NCBI RefSeq assembly: GCF_000369805.1
Contig: NZ_KB850224.1
Location: 62,001 to 126,000 of the forward strand
DNA length: 64,000 nt
Direction: 5' to 3'
DNA from: Acinetobacter sp. NIPH 2100
GTDB lineage: Bacteria; Pseudomonadota; Gammaproteobacteria; Pseudomonadales; Moraxellaceae
The position numbers were made by a program, and so were the translations under genes. Each line of letters begins with the position of its first letter. The stretch's first letter is position 1. Below, piece after piece: positions 28,957 to 39,320 of the stretch. The notes beneath the pieces are model-generated. The model made no database searches. It was given only the letters and a program-made list of their open reading frames with translations, and was not told where the DNA came from.

Positions 28957-31137
28957 ATGAATCGTCGCGATTTTTTATTAAATTCAACCAAAGCCTTGTT
29001 TGGTACAGCTGCACTGACCAGCTTCCCCATGAGTATTCAAAAAGCCCTTGCGATTGATGCTAAGGTAGAAACAGGCACCATCAAAGACGTTAAACATGTG
29101 GTGATTCTGACTCAAGAGAATCGTTCTTTTGATAATTATTTCGGGACTTTGAAGGGAGTGCGTGGTTTTGGTGACCGTTTTACTATTCCTTTAAGCCAAG
29201 GGCGTAAAGTATGGGAGCAGTATGATGCCAATAAGAATAAGGTCTATCCCTATCATTTAGACAGCAGCCGCGGCAATGCGCAGCGTGTCAGAGGTACGCC
29301 ACATTCGTGGACAGATGGTCAATATGCTTGGGATCATGGGCGGATGGGTAGTTGGGTGCAATACAAGGAGCCACAATCAATGGGCTATTATAAGCAACAG
29401 GAAGTGGAATTCCAGTTTGCCTTAGCCAATGCTTTTACCCTGTGCGATGCTTATCACTGCGCCATGCACACGGGTACCAACTCAAACCGTATGTTTATCT
29501 GGACGGGCACCAATGGTCCAACAGGAGCGAATGTTGCCAGTGTAGTCAACGATCTGGATGCGATTGGTCCATCGACCACAGGTTATGACTGGACCACCTA
29601 TCCTGAGCGTTTACAACAAGCAGGTGTAAGCTGGAAAGTTTATCAAAACATGCCTGATAACTTTACCGATAATCCATTAGCAGGATTTAAAAAGTATCGC
29701 CGTGCCAATGAGTTATCAGGTAAACCCGTCAATAACAGCACCATCTGTCCAGCCTATGACCCCGCTATTGATGCAACCCAGCCACTCTATAAAGGCATTG
29801 CCAATACCATGCCAGATGGTGGCTTTTTGGGAACATTTAAAGAAGACATTGCCAAAGGACAATTGCCGCAAGTAAGTTGGTTGGTCGCACCTGCAACCTA
29901 TAGTGAACATCCAGGGCCATCAAGCCCAGTGCAGGGAGCATGGTATATCCAAGAGGTTCTCAGTGCGCTGACTGAACGTCCAGAACTGTGGAGCCAAACC
30001 GTTTTCTTAATCAATTTTGATGAAAATGATGGTTTCTTTGATCATGTACCTTCACCAAGTGCACCTTCAATGGATGCATCTGGCACGGTATATGGCAAAT
30101 CAACGCTCAGCAAAGAACAGATGTCTTATGAATATGCAACACATGCCAAAGCTTCGAATGGACAGCCAAATTTTACCGATCCTGAAGTGAGTAATGGCGT
30201 TGGGGTCTATGGGCCAGGGGTTCGGGTGCCGATGTATATTATTTCACCGTGGAGTCGCGGTGGCTGGGTCAATTCACAAGTGTTTGATCATTCTTCAGTG
30301 ATCCGATTCTTGGAACAATGTTTTGGTGTACAAGAGCCAAATATCAGTCCGTATCGTCGCGCGGTGTGTGGTGATTTAACCACTGCCTTTAATTTTAAAA
30401 CCCCTAATTTACTCCCTATACCTGATTTATCAGGTAAGAAGAGCAAAGCAGAGGCTGATGCCATTCGTAAAGCACAGGCTGACTTGAAACCAGTCAGTCG
30501 TCCGCTGAGTCAGACTGATCCAGTTCAGGAGATGGGGATCCGTCCATCGCGTGCGCTGCCTTATATCCTGCATACCAGTGCCAAAGTCGATGCCACCGCG
30601 AAAACGGTCAAATTGATGTTCGCGAATACAGGGAGCCATGCCGCAGTTTTTCATGTCTATGACAAATTGAATCTGGATGATGTGCCGCGCCGTTATATGG
30701 TGGAAGCAGGTAAGCAACTGGATGATGTTTGGCAAAGTAAAGATAATCAATATGATTTATGGGTACTGGGCCCAAATGGTTTCCATCGCGGTTTTAAGGG
30801 AAATTTGGCTCAGACAGCACAAATTCAAGCACTGCCAGAAGTTCGTGTCTGTATGGAAGAGTGTGATCCAAAAATTTTCCTAAAAGTTCGTAATGACGCT
30901 GCACAAACAGCGAAACTGGTGGTGAAGGCCAATGCCTATTTACCGAATAAGAGCTGGCAAATTGAAACAGCAGCGACTGAAACAGAACTCAGTTGGGATA
31001 TGAGTCAGTTTGGTGGCTGGTATGATTTTACCGTCACTATTGAAAATGATCCAAGCTATAGCCGCCGTTTTGCAGGTCGTATTGAGACTAATGAGGACTC
31101 CATTTCTGATCCTTATATGGGTTTCTCGGGCAGCTAA
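28957..31137 (+). CDS. plc: Phosphocholine-specific phospholipase C (Tat-exported)
   Basis: 726 residues. The N-terminus MNRRDFLLNSTKALFG carries a twin-arginine motif and a hydrophobic core ending QKALA. The phosphoesterase domain of the PlcH/PlcN type follows, with VVILTQENRSFDNYFGTL, HTGTNSNRMFIWTGT, and FDENDGFFDHVPSP. Two C-terminal beta domains follow. It hydrolyses phosphatidylcholine, releasing phosphocholine, and is exported folded. Acinetobacter usually carries two such genes; this is the copy next to rph and nadC. Confidence 0.94.
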   Translation: MNRRDFLLNSTKALFGTAALTSFPMSIQKALAIDAKVETGTIKDVKHVVILTQENRSFDNYFGTLKGVRGFGDRFTIPLSQGRKVWEQYDANKNKVYPYHLDSSRGNAQRVRGTPHSWTDGQYAWDHGRMGSWVQYKEPQSMGYYKQQEVEFQFALANAFTLCDAYHCAMHTGTNSNRMFIWTGTNGPTGANVASVVNDLDAIGPSTTGYDWTTYPERLQQAGVSWKVYQNMPDNFTDNPLAGFKKYRRANELSGKPVNNSTICPAYDPAIDATQPLYKGIANTMPDGGFLGTFKEDIAKGQLPQVSWLVAPATYSEHPGPSSPVQGAWYIQEVLSALTERPELWSQTVFLINFDENDGFFDHVPSPSAPSMDASGTVYGKSTLSKEQMSYEYATHAKASNGQPNFTDPEVSNGVGVYGPGVRVPMYIISPWSRGGWVNSQVFDHSSVIRFLEQCFGVQEPNISPYRRAVCGDLTTAFNFKTPNLLPIPDLSGKKSKAEADAIRKAQADLKPVSRPLSQTDPVQEMGIRPSRALPYILHTSAKVDATAKTVKLMFANTGSHAAVFHVYDKLNLDDVPRRYMVEAGKQLDDVWQSKDNQYDLWVLGPNGFHRGFKGNLAQTAQIQALPEVRVCMEECDPKIFLKVRNDAAQTAKLVVKANAYLPNKSWQIETAATETELSWDMSQFGGWYDFTVTIENDPSYSRRFAGRIETNEDSISDPYMGFSGS

Positions 31138-31161
31138 AGCTTTTCATACACAAGTTAAATT

Positions 31162-31193
31162 AGCAGTTTAAGTGAACGCTTAAACTGCTTTTT
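31162..31193 (+). terminator. Terminator after plc
   Basis: AGCAGTTTAAG-TGAACG-CTTAAACTGCT followed by TTTTT, about 25 bases past the plc stop. Confidence 0.93.
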
Positions 31194-31205
31194 ATAGGCT
31201 GAAAA

Positions 31206-31445
31206 TTATCGTAGTAAAAACCAGTAGATACAGAGAAAAATCAACATGAGCAGCGTGATAAAACCGACAACAAATACTTCAGTACTGTCAAAATCTACCT
31301 GCTGCCCGAGGCGATAGCAACGTACAACCGCATAGCCGATGCTACGAACCACACCTTCAATAATAATCTCAAAAATCAGGTCAATGATTAGAAAACGGAA
31401 CAGCTTAAACAGCACATGAAACACGGCTTCGAATACGGTATCCAT
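31206..31445 (-). CDS. Small membrane protein of unknown function
   Basis: 79 residues with two strongly hydrophobic stretches (about residues 8-38 and 57-79) around a short polar loop containing YRLGQQVDFDSTE. I recognise no family. It is convergent with plc. Coding status is supported by amino-acid makeup typical of a membrane protein and by a lack of competing frames. Confidence 0.6.
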   Translation of the reverse strand: MDTVFEAVFHVLFKLFRFLIIDLIFEIIIEGVVRSIGYAVVRCYRLGQQVDFDSTEVFVVGFITLLMLIFLCIYWFLLR

Positions 31446-31640
31446 ACTTATTATTTTAATAAATTGAGCTGCTTAGCATTTTAAGCTTACATAGATTGAA
31501 ATGAAAGTAGACACAAATACATCATCGTCAACAAATAGCGCACTGAGCATTTGCATGTTGTAACAAAGCCCTCAGATTTGGCTCATGTTGCTTTGATAGA
31601 TTGAACACAAATTGAAATTAAGCGTTTTTAGGGGATCACG

Positions 31641-32728
<1,088 letters not shown>

Positions 32729-32822
32729 CTACTCATAAAAAATAAGTATTTCATCTCGATTATTCATGATAAAGCATGTCAGAATGGGCAAGATAAATAT
32801 TAAATTGCTGATTCGGGTCACC

Positions 32823-33416
32823 ATGCAACAATCTAGATTTACTCAAGTTCAAGATGGAATCTTGGAAGATGCGACACAAATTTCATCGCCCAACTTTAAT
32901 GCGCGACCTGCCTATACTGATATTCAACTGATTGTTATTCATAATATTAGTTTGCCACCTTCACAGTTTGGTGGAGGCTATATTCAACAATTCTTTCAGA
33001 ATCAGCTGGATTGGTCATTACATCCTTATTTCCAAACCATTGAGGGGATGAAGGTTTCAGCGCATCTATTGATTTTGCGTACAGGTGAAGTGATTCAGTT
33101 TGTTAATTTTAAGGACCGTTCGTGGCATGCAGGCCGTTCTAGCTATTTGGCCTTGAAAGAATGCAACGATTATTCGATTGGCATCGAACTGGAGGGCAGT
33201 GATGATCTACCTTTCGAACCTGAGCAATATCAAGCATTGGTTGAAGTTGTGAACACTTTACGCCAAGCATATCCAAAAATTCAAAATCATATTGCAGGTC
33301 ATTCGGATATCGCGCCAAAACGTAAAACCGATCCAGGTGAATATTTTGATTGGCAATTGTTTCGGAACTTATTGTCTCAACAGAAATTCGCCCAAAAAAC
33401 ATGGTCAGATTTATAA
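32823..33416 (+). CDS. ampD: 1,6-anhydro-N-acetylmuramyl-L-alanine amidase
   Basis: 197 residues from the ATG at 32823; upstream in-frame starts (to 32766) add 19 residues and are unlikely. Zinc-amidase features: VIHNISLPPSQFGGGYIQQFF, SAHLLILRTGEVIQFV, AGRSSYLALKECNDYSIGIELEG and HSDIAPKRKTDPG. It removes peptides from anhydro-muropeptides in the cytoplasm; its loss raises AmpC beta-lactamase expression in many Gram-negatives. It belongs to the same recycling process as MupP. Confidence 0.95.
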   Translation: MQQSRFTQVQDGILEDATQISSPNFNARPAYTDIQLIVIHNISLPPSQFGGGYIQQFFQNQLDWSLHPYFQTIEGMKVSAHLLILRTGEVIQFVNFKDRSWHAGRSSYLALKECNDYSIGIELEGSDDLPFEPEQYQALVEVVNTLRQAYPKIQNHIAGHSDIAPKRKTDPGEYFDWQLFRNLLSQQKFAQKTWSDL

Positions 33417-33487
33417 TTTCACAACGCAATCTATTTGGACTTTCATTACAATAACGCTTTTTAAAATATAAGCCGTAGGTGAATGCG

Positions 33488-35029
33488 ATGGCATTGTGGC
33501 GATCGACTGTAATTGTCAGTGCAATGACGATGTTATCCCGAGTATTGGGTTTGGTACGTGATGTTGTACTGCTCAATGTGTTTGGCGCAGGTAAGGACTT
33601 CGATACCTTTGTTGTTGCCTTTCGTATTCCCAACTTTTTCAGACGATTGTTTGCTGAGGGGGCATTTTCTCAAGCTTTTATTCCTGTCTTAACAGAATAT
33701 AAAACCAGCCGTGCGCATGCCGAAGTCCAGATTCTCATTAGTCGGGTGTTTGGTTGTTTACTTACGGCTATGTCGTTATTGACCTTTGTGGCAATGGTGG
33801 CTGCTCCCGCGATTATTTATTTGTATGCGCCTGGTTTTCATAACGACCCTGCGAAGTTTGACCTCGCCGTGGATATGTTCCGCCTGACTATTCCGTATCT
33901 GATGTTTATGTCGTTGACGGCCTTTGCCAGCAGTATCCTCAACAGCTATGGTTCATTTGCTTCACCTGCTTTTTCTCCAGTACTGCTGAATGTGGCAATG
34001 ATTGCAGGGGCATGGTGGCTGACGCCGTATATGGCTGAGCCAATTATGGCCTTGGGTTGGGCCGTGGTAGCAGCAGGTGTTTTACAGTTGGCGATTCAGA
34101 TTCCTGAATTATGGAAGAAGAACTTATTGATTCCACCTAAAGTGGACTTCAAACATGAAGGTGTGGATCGTATTTTAAAGTTGATGCTGCCTGCTTTATT
34201 TGGGGTGTCAGTGACTCAGATTAACTTACTACTCAATACGATCTGGGCATCATTCATGCAAGATGGTTCGGTGTCATGGCTATATAGTGCAGAGCGTATG
34301 ACTGAGTTACCATTGGGATTGATTGGTGTGGCGATTGGTACGGTGATCTTACCTTCGCTGTCCGCACGCCATGCAGAGCAAGATCAAGCCAAATTTAGAG
34401 GGATGATTGATTGGGCCGCGAAGATTATTATGCTGGTGGGGATTCCTGCGAGTATTGCGTTATTTATGCTGTCGACACCGATTATTCAAGCGCTGTTCCA
34501 ACGTGGTGAATTTACCGTGGAAGATACACGAATGACAGCCTTGGCACTGCAATGTATGAGTGCAGGTGTGATTTCATTTATGTTGATTAAAGTGTTTGCA
34601 CCAGGCTTCTATGCACAACAAGATACCAAAACGCCTGTCCGTGTCGGTTTAATGGCAGTGGCAGCCAATGCGATTCTAAACGTCGTCTTTATTGGCTTGT
34701 TTAAGTTGATCGATTGGCATGCTGAACATATGGCACTCGCTTTAGCATCATCGGGCTCGGCTTTGGTGAATGCGGGTATGCTGTACTTCTATTTACATAA
34801 ACGTAATATCTATCGTTTTGGTGCGCATTGGAAGAAACTTGCAGTGCAATATACGGTTGCCAATATCGTTATGATTGCTGCGCTTTGGTACGGATTAACT
34901 TGGTACCAAGGCGATATTTCGCAATGGTTACGTATTGCTGAAGTGACGGGTTTATGTGTGATCGGGGTGGTGGCTTATGTGATTGGATTGTTGGTTATGG
35001 GCTTCCGTCCAAGACATTTGAAAGCTTAA
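33488..35029 (+). CDS. murJ: Lipid II flippase MurJ
   Basis: 513 residues from the ATG at 33488, which follows AGGTGA at 33477; a GTG at 33479 is in frame but is part of that site. The MOP-fold signature is clear: SAMTMLSRVLGLVRDVVLLNVFGAG, RIPNFFRRLFAEGAFSQAFIPVL, and LALQCMSAGVISFMLIKVFAPGFYAQQDTKTPVRVG (cited in parts, for example APGFYAQQDTKTPVRVG). About 14 membrane helices. It flips lipid II for peptidoglycan synthesis. Confidence 0.95.
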   Translation: MALWRSTVIVSAMTMLSRVLGLVRDVVLLNVFGAGKDFDTFVVAFRIPNFFRRLFAEGAFSQAFIPVLTEYKTSRAHAEVQILISRVFGCLLTAMSLLTFVAMVAAPAIIYLYAPGFHNDPAKFDLAVDMFRLTIPYLMFMSLTAFASSILNSYGSFASPAFSPVLLNVAMIAGAWWLTPYMAEPIMALGWAVVAAGVLQLAIQIPELWKKNLLIPPKVDFKHEGVDRILKLMLPALFGVSVTQINLLLNTIWASFMQDGSVSWLYSAERMTELPLGLIGVAIGTVILPSLSARHAEQDQAKFRGMIDWAAKIIMLVGIPASIALFMLSTPIIQALFQRGEFTVEDTRMTALALQCMSAGVISFMLIKVFAPGFYAQQDTKTPVRVGLMAVAANAILNVVFIGLFKLIDWHAEHMALALASSGSALVNAGMLYFYLHKRNIYRFGAHWKKLAVQYTVANIVMIAALWYGLTWYQGDISQWLRIAEVTGLCVIGVVAYVIGLLVMGFRPRHLKA

Positions 35030-35044
35030 ACGCATTGAAAAATT

Positions 35045-35069
35045 AAACCCTCCGAATGGAGGGTTTTTT
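35045..35069. terminator. Terminator between murJ and the FKBP genes
   Basis: AAACCCTCC-GAAT-GGAGGGTTT plus further T, 15 bases after murJ; the leftward FKBP gene also ends at 35071. Confidence 0.92.
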
Positions 35070-35070
35070 A

Positions 35071-35754
35071 TTATTTCACTTCAAGTAATTCAATATCAAA
35101 AATCAATGTACTATTTGGGCCAATCGCATCGCCAGAACCGACATCGCCATAGGCCAGATTTGCTGGAATAAAGAAACGTGATTTACCACCTTCTTTCATG
35201 GTTTGAACACCTTCAGTCCAACCTGCAATTACTTGGCTCAGCTTAAATTCAAGCGGGTGGTTTCGTGCAATTGAACTATCAAATACGGTGCCATCAAGTA
35301 GACGACCTTCATAATTGACTTTAACGGTAGAGCTTGCTTTTGGAGACTTACCTTTACCTTGTTCTAGAACTTGATATTGTAGGCCTGATTTTGTACTGAC
35401 GATATCCGCCTTTTTGCTATTTTCAGCTAAAAAAGCTTTTCCTGCTTGATCATTTTTTTGCGCTTGTTCTTGAAACTCAACCAATTGTTTGGCTTCTAAG
35501 CGCTTTTTATATTGATTCAGAACATTGGCCATTTCTTCGTCGGTCAAGGATGCAGCTTTACCTTGTACAGCTTCTTGTAAACCCTGCACAAAGGTTTCAA
35601 TATTTAAATCTTTTAAAGTTTCAGCATTGCCTCTGCCCATCAGATAACCGTAGCTATATCCGAGTTGATCTTTTTGTGGGCTTTTTTGTGTAATAGGTGC
35701 TGCTTGAACCGTTCCGATGGTTGAAGCAATTAAAATGAGACCTAATCTTTTCAT
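35071..35754 (-). CDS. Secreted FKBP-type peptidyl-prolyl cis-trans isomerase (FklB-like)
   Basis: 227 residues from the ATG at 35754. The signal peptide ends near VQAAP (residue 18). An N-terminal dimerisation domain (SYGYLMGRGNAETLKDLNIETFVQGLQEA) is followed by the FKBP domain: [67 protein letters not shown]. It is the Mip/FkpA type, a periplasmic isomerase. It is a paralogue of the next gene, 45 bases upstream, probably in the same transcript except for the hairpin between them. Confidence 0.9.
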   Translation of the reverse strand: MKRLGLILIASTIGTVQAAPITQKSPQKDQLGYSYGYLMGRGNAETLKDLNIETFVQGLQEAVQGKAASLTDEEMANVLNQYKKRLEAKQLVEFQEQAQKNDQAGKAFLAENSKKADIVSTKSGLQYQVLEQGKGKSPKASSTVKVNYEGRLLDGTVFDSSIARNHPLEFKLSQVIAGWTEGVQTMKEGGKSRFFIPANLAYGDVGSGDAIGPNSTLIFDIELLEVK

Positions 35755-35771
35755 TATTTCTTCCAAAAATA

Positions 35772-35793
35772 AAGGAGAGCACAGGCTCTCCTT
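35772..35793 (-). terminator. Hairpin after fkpA
   Basis: On the minus strand AAGGAGAGC-CTGT-GCTCTCCTT, followed by TATTTTT. It lies 7 bases after the fkpA stop. The T-run is interrupted, so read-through into the following isomerase gene is possible. Confidence 0.7.
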
Positions 35794-35799
35794 AGATCA

Positions 35800-36507
35800 T
35801 TATTTTACAGCGATTAATTCTACATCAAAAATTAATGTGCTATTCGGTGGGATCGAACCTGGTACACCTTGTTCACCGTAACCTAAGTTTGCTGGAATAT
35901 AGAAAGTTGCTTTACCACCTTCTTTCATTAGCTGTAAGCCTTCAGTCCAACCTGGAATCACTTGATTCAATGGGAACTCAATTGGCTCACCACGATCATA
36001 AGAGCTGTCAAAGACTTTACCATCAGCAAGTTGGCCTTTGTAATGAACTTTTACAACAGATGTCGCGACAGGTTGCTTACCTGTACCTTCTTTGGTGATC
36101 TTGTATTGCAAGCCTGAAGCTGTGGTTTTCACGCCTTCTTTTTTCGCATTTTCTGTTAAGAAACTGTTGTTGGTTGCTTCAGTTTTTTTGGTTTCAGCGA
36201 CTTGTTTCTGTTGTTGCTGTTTTTGGAACTCGACATACGCTGCTTGTAACTCTTCTTCTGTATAGGCAGCAGGTTTCTGCGCATGTGCGTCACGGAAACC
36301 TGTAATAAATGCACTGGTTTCTAATTCTGGTGGTGTTTGTTTCGCCACTTCATAGCCTAATGCATAACTGATTTTTGCAACAGGTGCTGCATTTTTGTCA
36401 GCCTTGGCACCAAGCTCAGTGGTTGGATTCTTGGTAGCGTAGTAAATAGGAACGAGCGCTGCACCGCCTAAAACAGCTGCGACAACGAAAGGTAAAGCTT
36501 TACTCAT
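35800..36507 (-). CDS. fkpA: FKBP-type peptidyl-prolyl cis-trans isomerase FkpA
   Basis: 235 residues from the ATG at 36507. A hydrophobic N-terminal helix (residues 5-25) anchors or exports it. A Gln/Lys-rich helical linker ([15 protein letters not shown]) precedes the FKBP domain: [67 protein letters not shown]. This gene marks the left border of the capsule locus in Acinetobacter and is followed leftward by its paralogue. Confidence 0.92.
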   Translation of the reverse strand: MSKALPFVVAAVLGGAALVPIYYATKNPTTELGAKADKNAAPVAKISYALGYEVAKQTPPELETSAFITGFRDAHAQKPAAYTEEELQAAYVEFQKQQQQKQVAETKKTEATNNSFLTENAKKEGVKTTASGLQYKITKEGTGKQPVATSVVKVHYKGQLADGKVFDSSYDRGEPIEFPLNQVIPGWTEGLQLMKEGGKATFYIPANLGYGEQGVPGSIPPNSTLIFDVELIAVK

Positions 36508-36632
36508 GAGATGTCCCAAAGCGAGATTTGAATAAAAAATATGGCATTGATCTTAGCATGTATGCGTTGAAGCATTGAATAATTAACAGCAAAAATGCGT
36601 GTGTTTTTTATAATATTTATGTGTTTAAGCAT

Positions 36633-36663
36633 AAAAAAACCAGATCACATGATCTGGTTTTTT
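36633..36663. terminator. Terminator after wzc
   Basis: AAAAAACCAGATC-ACAT-GATCTGGTTTTTT, T-runs on both strands, 23 bases past the wzc stop. Confidence 0.94.
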
Positions 36664-36685
36664 GAACAATTAAATTGTACTCGGT

Positions 36686-38869
36686 TTAATCATCTTTATG
36701 CGCTTTATAGGCATATGAGTAGTTATAGCCATAGCCATAACCTGCACTTGAGCGTTGAATATCGTTTAAGATAAATCCATTGACTTTTACATTGGCTTGC
36801 TCAAAACGATTTAAACTCAGTTCAAGCTCTTTCATTTGTGACTTGGCATAACGAGCGATGATTAAATTTACACCCGCGTATTGAGAAATAATAATACCAT
36901 CGGTAACAGCCAAGATTGGCGGTGTATCAATAATGATGTGATCGTATTGTTGACTCAGCTGTTCCAATAACAATTTAAACTGTTCTGAACCGAGCATTTC
37001 AGAAGGATTGGTTGGGTTTTTTCCTCGTGTAATCACACTTAAACCTGAGATCTCAGTTTGGTGTATCACTTGATTGAGGTCAGCCTGATGGCTTAAATAT
37101 TCTGATAAACCAGGCTTGATCTCTACATTAAAATATTTATGCAGATACCCACGACGCATATCGGCATCGATGATGAGTACTTTTTTATTACTTTGAGCAA
37201 AAATCGTAGCTAAGTTGGTCGAGATAAATGATTTACCAACTTCAGGTGAAGGACCTGCAATCATGATGATATTGTTCTTGGCATTTGCGAGTGCAAAATG
37301 AATCGCCGTTCGAATACTACGTAAGCTTTCTACGGCGATATCATCATTATGTTTAACCGCAAGAATAGGAATAGACTTCTTCTTCTTTAAGATACTAATA
37401 CGTGTTTCTTGCACTGGAGAGCGTGGGACCGTAGCGTAAACTGGTAGATCAAACTCGGTTTCGATTTGCGTCGAATCTTTCACGCCTGTACGAAGCATAT
37501 TACGTATTAGCGCAATTAAAGTTCCTAAAAAAGCGCCCAAGAAAATTGATAAAATCAGGATTTGCAATTTTTTCGGTTTAATTGGCTCGACAGGTTCCAC
37601 CGCGGTATCTACGATACGTACATTGCCAATCTCACCTGCTTTAGCAATACGTAACTGTTGATAAGAGTTTAATAATGCAGTGTAAAGCTGCGCCTTAACT
37701 TCAACTTCCCGATAAAGTTGTAGATATTGTCTTTGCACATCAGGCAGTTGCTTTAAGGTACTGTTTAGATCTGCAATTTGTTTATCAATAGCCCCAATTT
37801 GAGCATTAATTTCACGCATAGCAGGGTGCTGAGCCGTGTATTTGGCTGCTAGATCGGCTTGTTGTTGTTGTAACTCGATCTTTTTGGTTTCTAAGGTAAT
37901 GCTTTGGGTTAAATACAGTTCAGATTCTTTGGTCACATCCACTGTATTATATTTTTGACGGAATTTATTGAATTCGCGTTCCGCATCATCCAGTTGCTTT
38001 TTCAGGTCTGGTAGCTGTTCATCTAAGAATTTTAAGGTTTGTGCCGTTTCAGCAGAACGACGTTCTACATTCTGTGCACTATATGCCGCTAAAATCGCAT
38101 TTAAAACCTTTGAAATATGTTCTTTATCTTGACCTTGATAATTTAGTCCTAAAATTCCCGTCAGTTTGCCCTTTTCAGCTACAGAGTAGTTGGAAAGGAT
38201 CGCTTGGACGGCAGCAGGTAAAGAATTCTTTTGCACGAAATAGTGCGTATCAAAGGTATCATTGCTAAAGATCGCAATCTTCCAAACGCCTGCTCGTGTG
38301 CTGAGTTGATTAAGCTTATTTAGCGGTGCGGTTAAAAGTACTTCATCAGTTTTTGGATCAGTTAAGCTAAAACTATGATCTTTAAAACTTAAGTTAAGTT
38401 TTTTATCTAGGTAATAATTTGGGACATCGAATTGTTTAATATCAAAAGCTTTTTGCTCATCGTTAAAAATGACACCTTTAGGGGTATATTCGGTGGCATA
38501 ATCTGATTTATTAAATAAACGATGTGAAAAAGTATCTTCTGAACTTGCAATTTCAAGGTCTAGATGGAGTGCTTGGATCACTGAGCCTAAAACTAAACGT
38601 GACTTTAAAATTTCGATTTCAGACTGAGCGGGCGATTTTTGCTCAATCATTTGTGAAAGATCACCAAGCAGTGCCGCAGATGCACCTTTGCTGTCTTCCA
38701 CTTGAACCAAAGCATCGACTGAATACGTATCTGGGGTAGCACGTAGGTACAGTAAAGCAAGCACCAAGCTTAGAATAATACACAGCGCAATAAGCTTCCA
38801 TTGTGCAATCAAAGCAAAGAACAGCTCTTTTAGGTCAATCGTATCTTCAGTATTGGTATTTTGGCTCAT
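36686..38869 (-). CDS. wzc: Capsule tyrosine autokinase / polysaccharide co-polymerase
   Basis: 727 residues. Wzz domain with a first membrane helix near residues 27-48 and a second near 440-460, a periplasmic coiled-coil region between, and a cytoplasmic BY-kinase domain: Walker A GPSPEVGKSF (about 540), Walker A' VLIIDADMRRG (about 566) and Walker B IIIDTPP (about 646). The tail YGYGYNYSYAYK holds six tyrosines, the autophosphorylation cluster. It controls chain length and export with Wza and is dephosphorylated by Wzb. Confidence 0.96.
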   Translation of the reverse strand: MSQNTNTEDTIDLKELFFALIAQWKLIALCIILSLVLALLYLRATPDTYSVDALVQVEDSKGASAALLGDLSQMIEQKSPAQSEIEILKSRLVLGSVIQALHLDLEIASSEDTFSHRLFNKSDYATEYTPKGVIFNDEQKAFDIKQFDVPNYYLDKKLNLSFKDHSFSLTDPKTDEVLLTAPLNKLNQLSTRAGVWKIAIFSNDTFDTHYFVQKNSLPAAVQAILSNYSVAEKGKLTGILGLNYQGQDKEHISKVLNAILAAYSAQNVERRSAETAQTLKFLDEQLPDLKKQLDDAEREFNKFRQKYNTVDVTKESELYLTQSITLETKKIELQQQQADLAAKYTAQHPAMREINAQIGAIDKQIADLNSTLKQLPDVQRQYLQLYREVEVKAQLYTALLNSYQQLRIAKAGEIGNVRIVDTAVEPVEPIKPKKLQILILSIFLGAFLGTLIALIRNMLRTGVKDSTQIETEFDLPVYATVPRSPVQETRISILKKKKSIPILAVKHNDDIAVESLRSIRTAIHFALANAKNNIIMIAGPSPEVGKSFISTNLATIFAQSNKKVLIIDADMRRGYLHKYFNVEIKPGLSEYLSHQADLNQVIHQTEISGLSVITRGKNPTNPSEMLGSEQFKLLLEQLSQQYDHIIIDTPPILAVTDGIIISQYAGVNLIIARYAKSQMKELELSLNRFEQANVKVNGFILNDIQRSSAGYGYGYNYSYAYKAHKDD

Positions 38870-38887
38870 AATCTTAATCTAAAAAAG

Positions 38888-39316
38888 TTAAATATAATTT
38901 TTCCAGTCAGTCACACACTGTTGAATCAGCTGACAGGTATTATCAAAAAAAGTCTGATCGTGTTGATAGGGATCAGGTACGTTTTTGTTTTGCCAATGTC
39001 CTAGACGGAAAACTTTCCCTTTCGCAAATGGCCATGTTTGCTCAATATGCTTTTGCTGATTATTGCTCATCACTAAAATCAGATCTGCCTGTTTAAGGTG
39101 ACCAGCATTGAGTTTTTTGGCAATATGCGCACTCATATCAATATTCAAACGCTGCATACACAGCTGTGCCTTATCATCAGCCGCATGTCCAATCAACCCA
39201 GAAATACCTGCGGATTCAATTTGCAGGTCAGGGTGTTGCTGTTTGAGTAAATACTCTGCCATTGGACTGCGGCAAATATTGCCGACGCAAACGACTAAAA
39301 CAGTTTTAATATCCAT
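38888..39316 (-). CDS. wzb: Low-molecular-weight protein tyrosine phosphatase
   Basis: 142 residues. Active-site loop CVGNICRSPMAEYLL at residues 10-24 (C-X5-R-S) and the general-acid loop VPDPYQHD near 114-121. It removes phosphate from the Wzc tyrosine cluster, allowing rounds of polymer export. It lies between wza (4-base gap) and wzc (18-base gap). Confidence 0.96.
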   Translation of the reverse strand: MDIKTVLVVCVGNICRSPMAEYLLKQQHPDLQIESAGISGLIGHAADDKAQLCMQRLNIDMSAHIAKKLNAGHLKQADLILVMSNNQQKHIEQTWPFAKGKVFRLGHWQNKNVPDPYQHDQTFFDNTCQLIQQCVTDWKNYI

Positions 39317-39320
39317 TCAA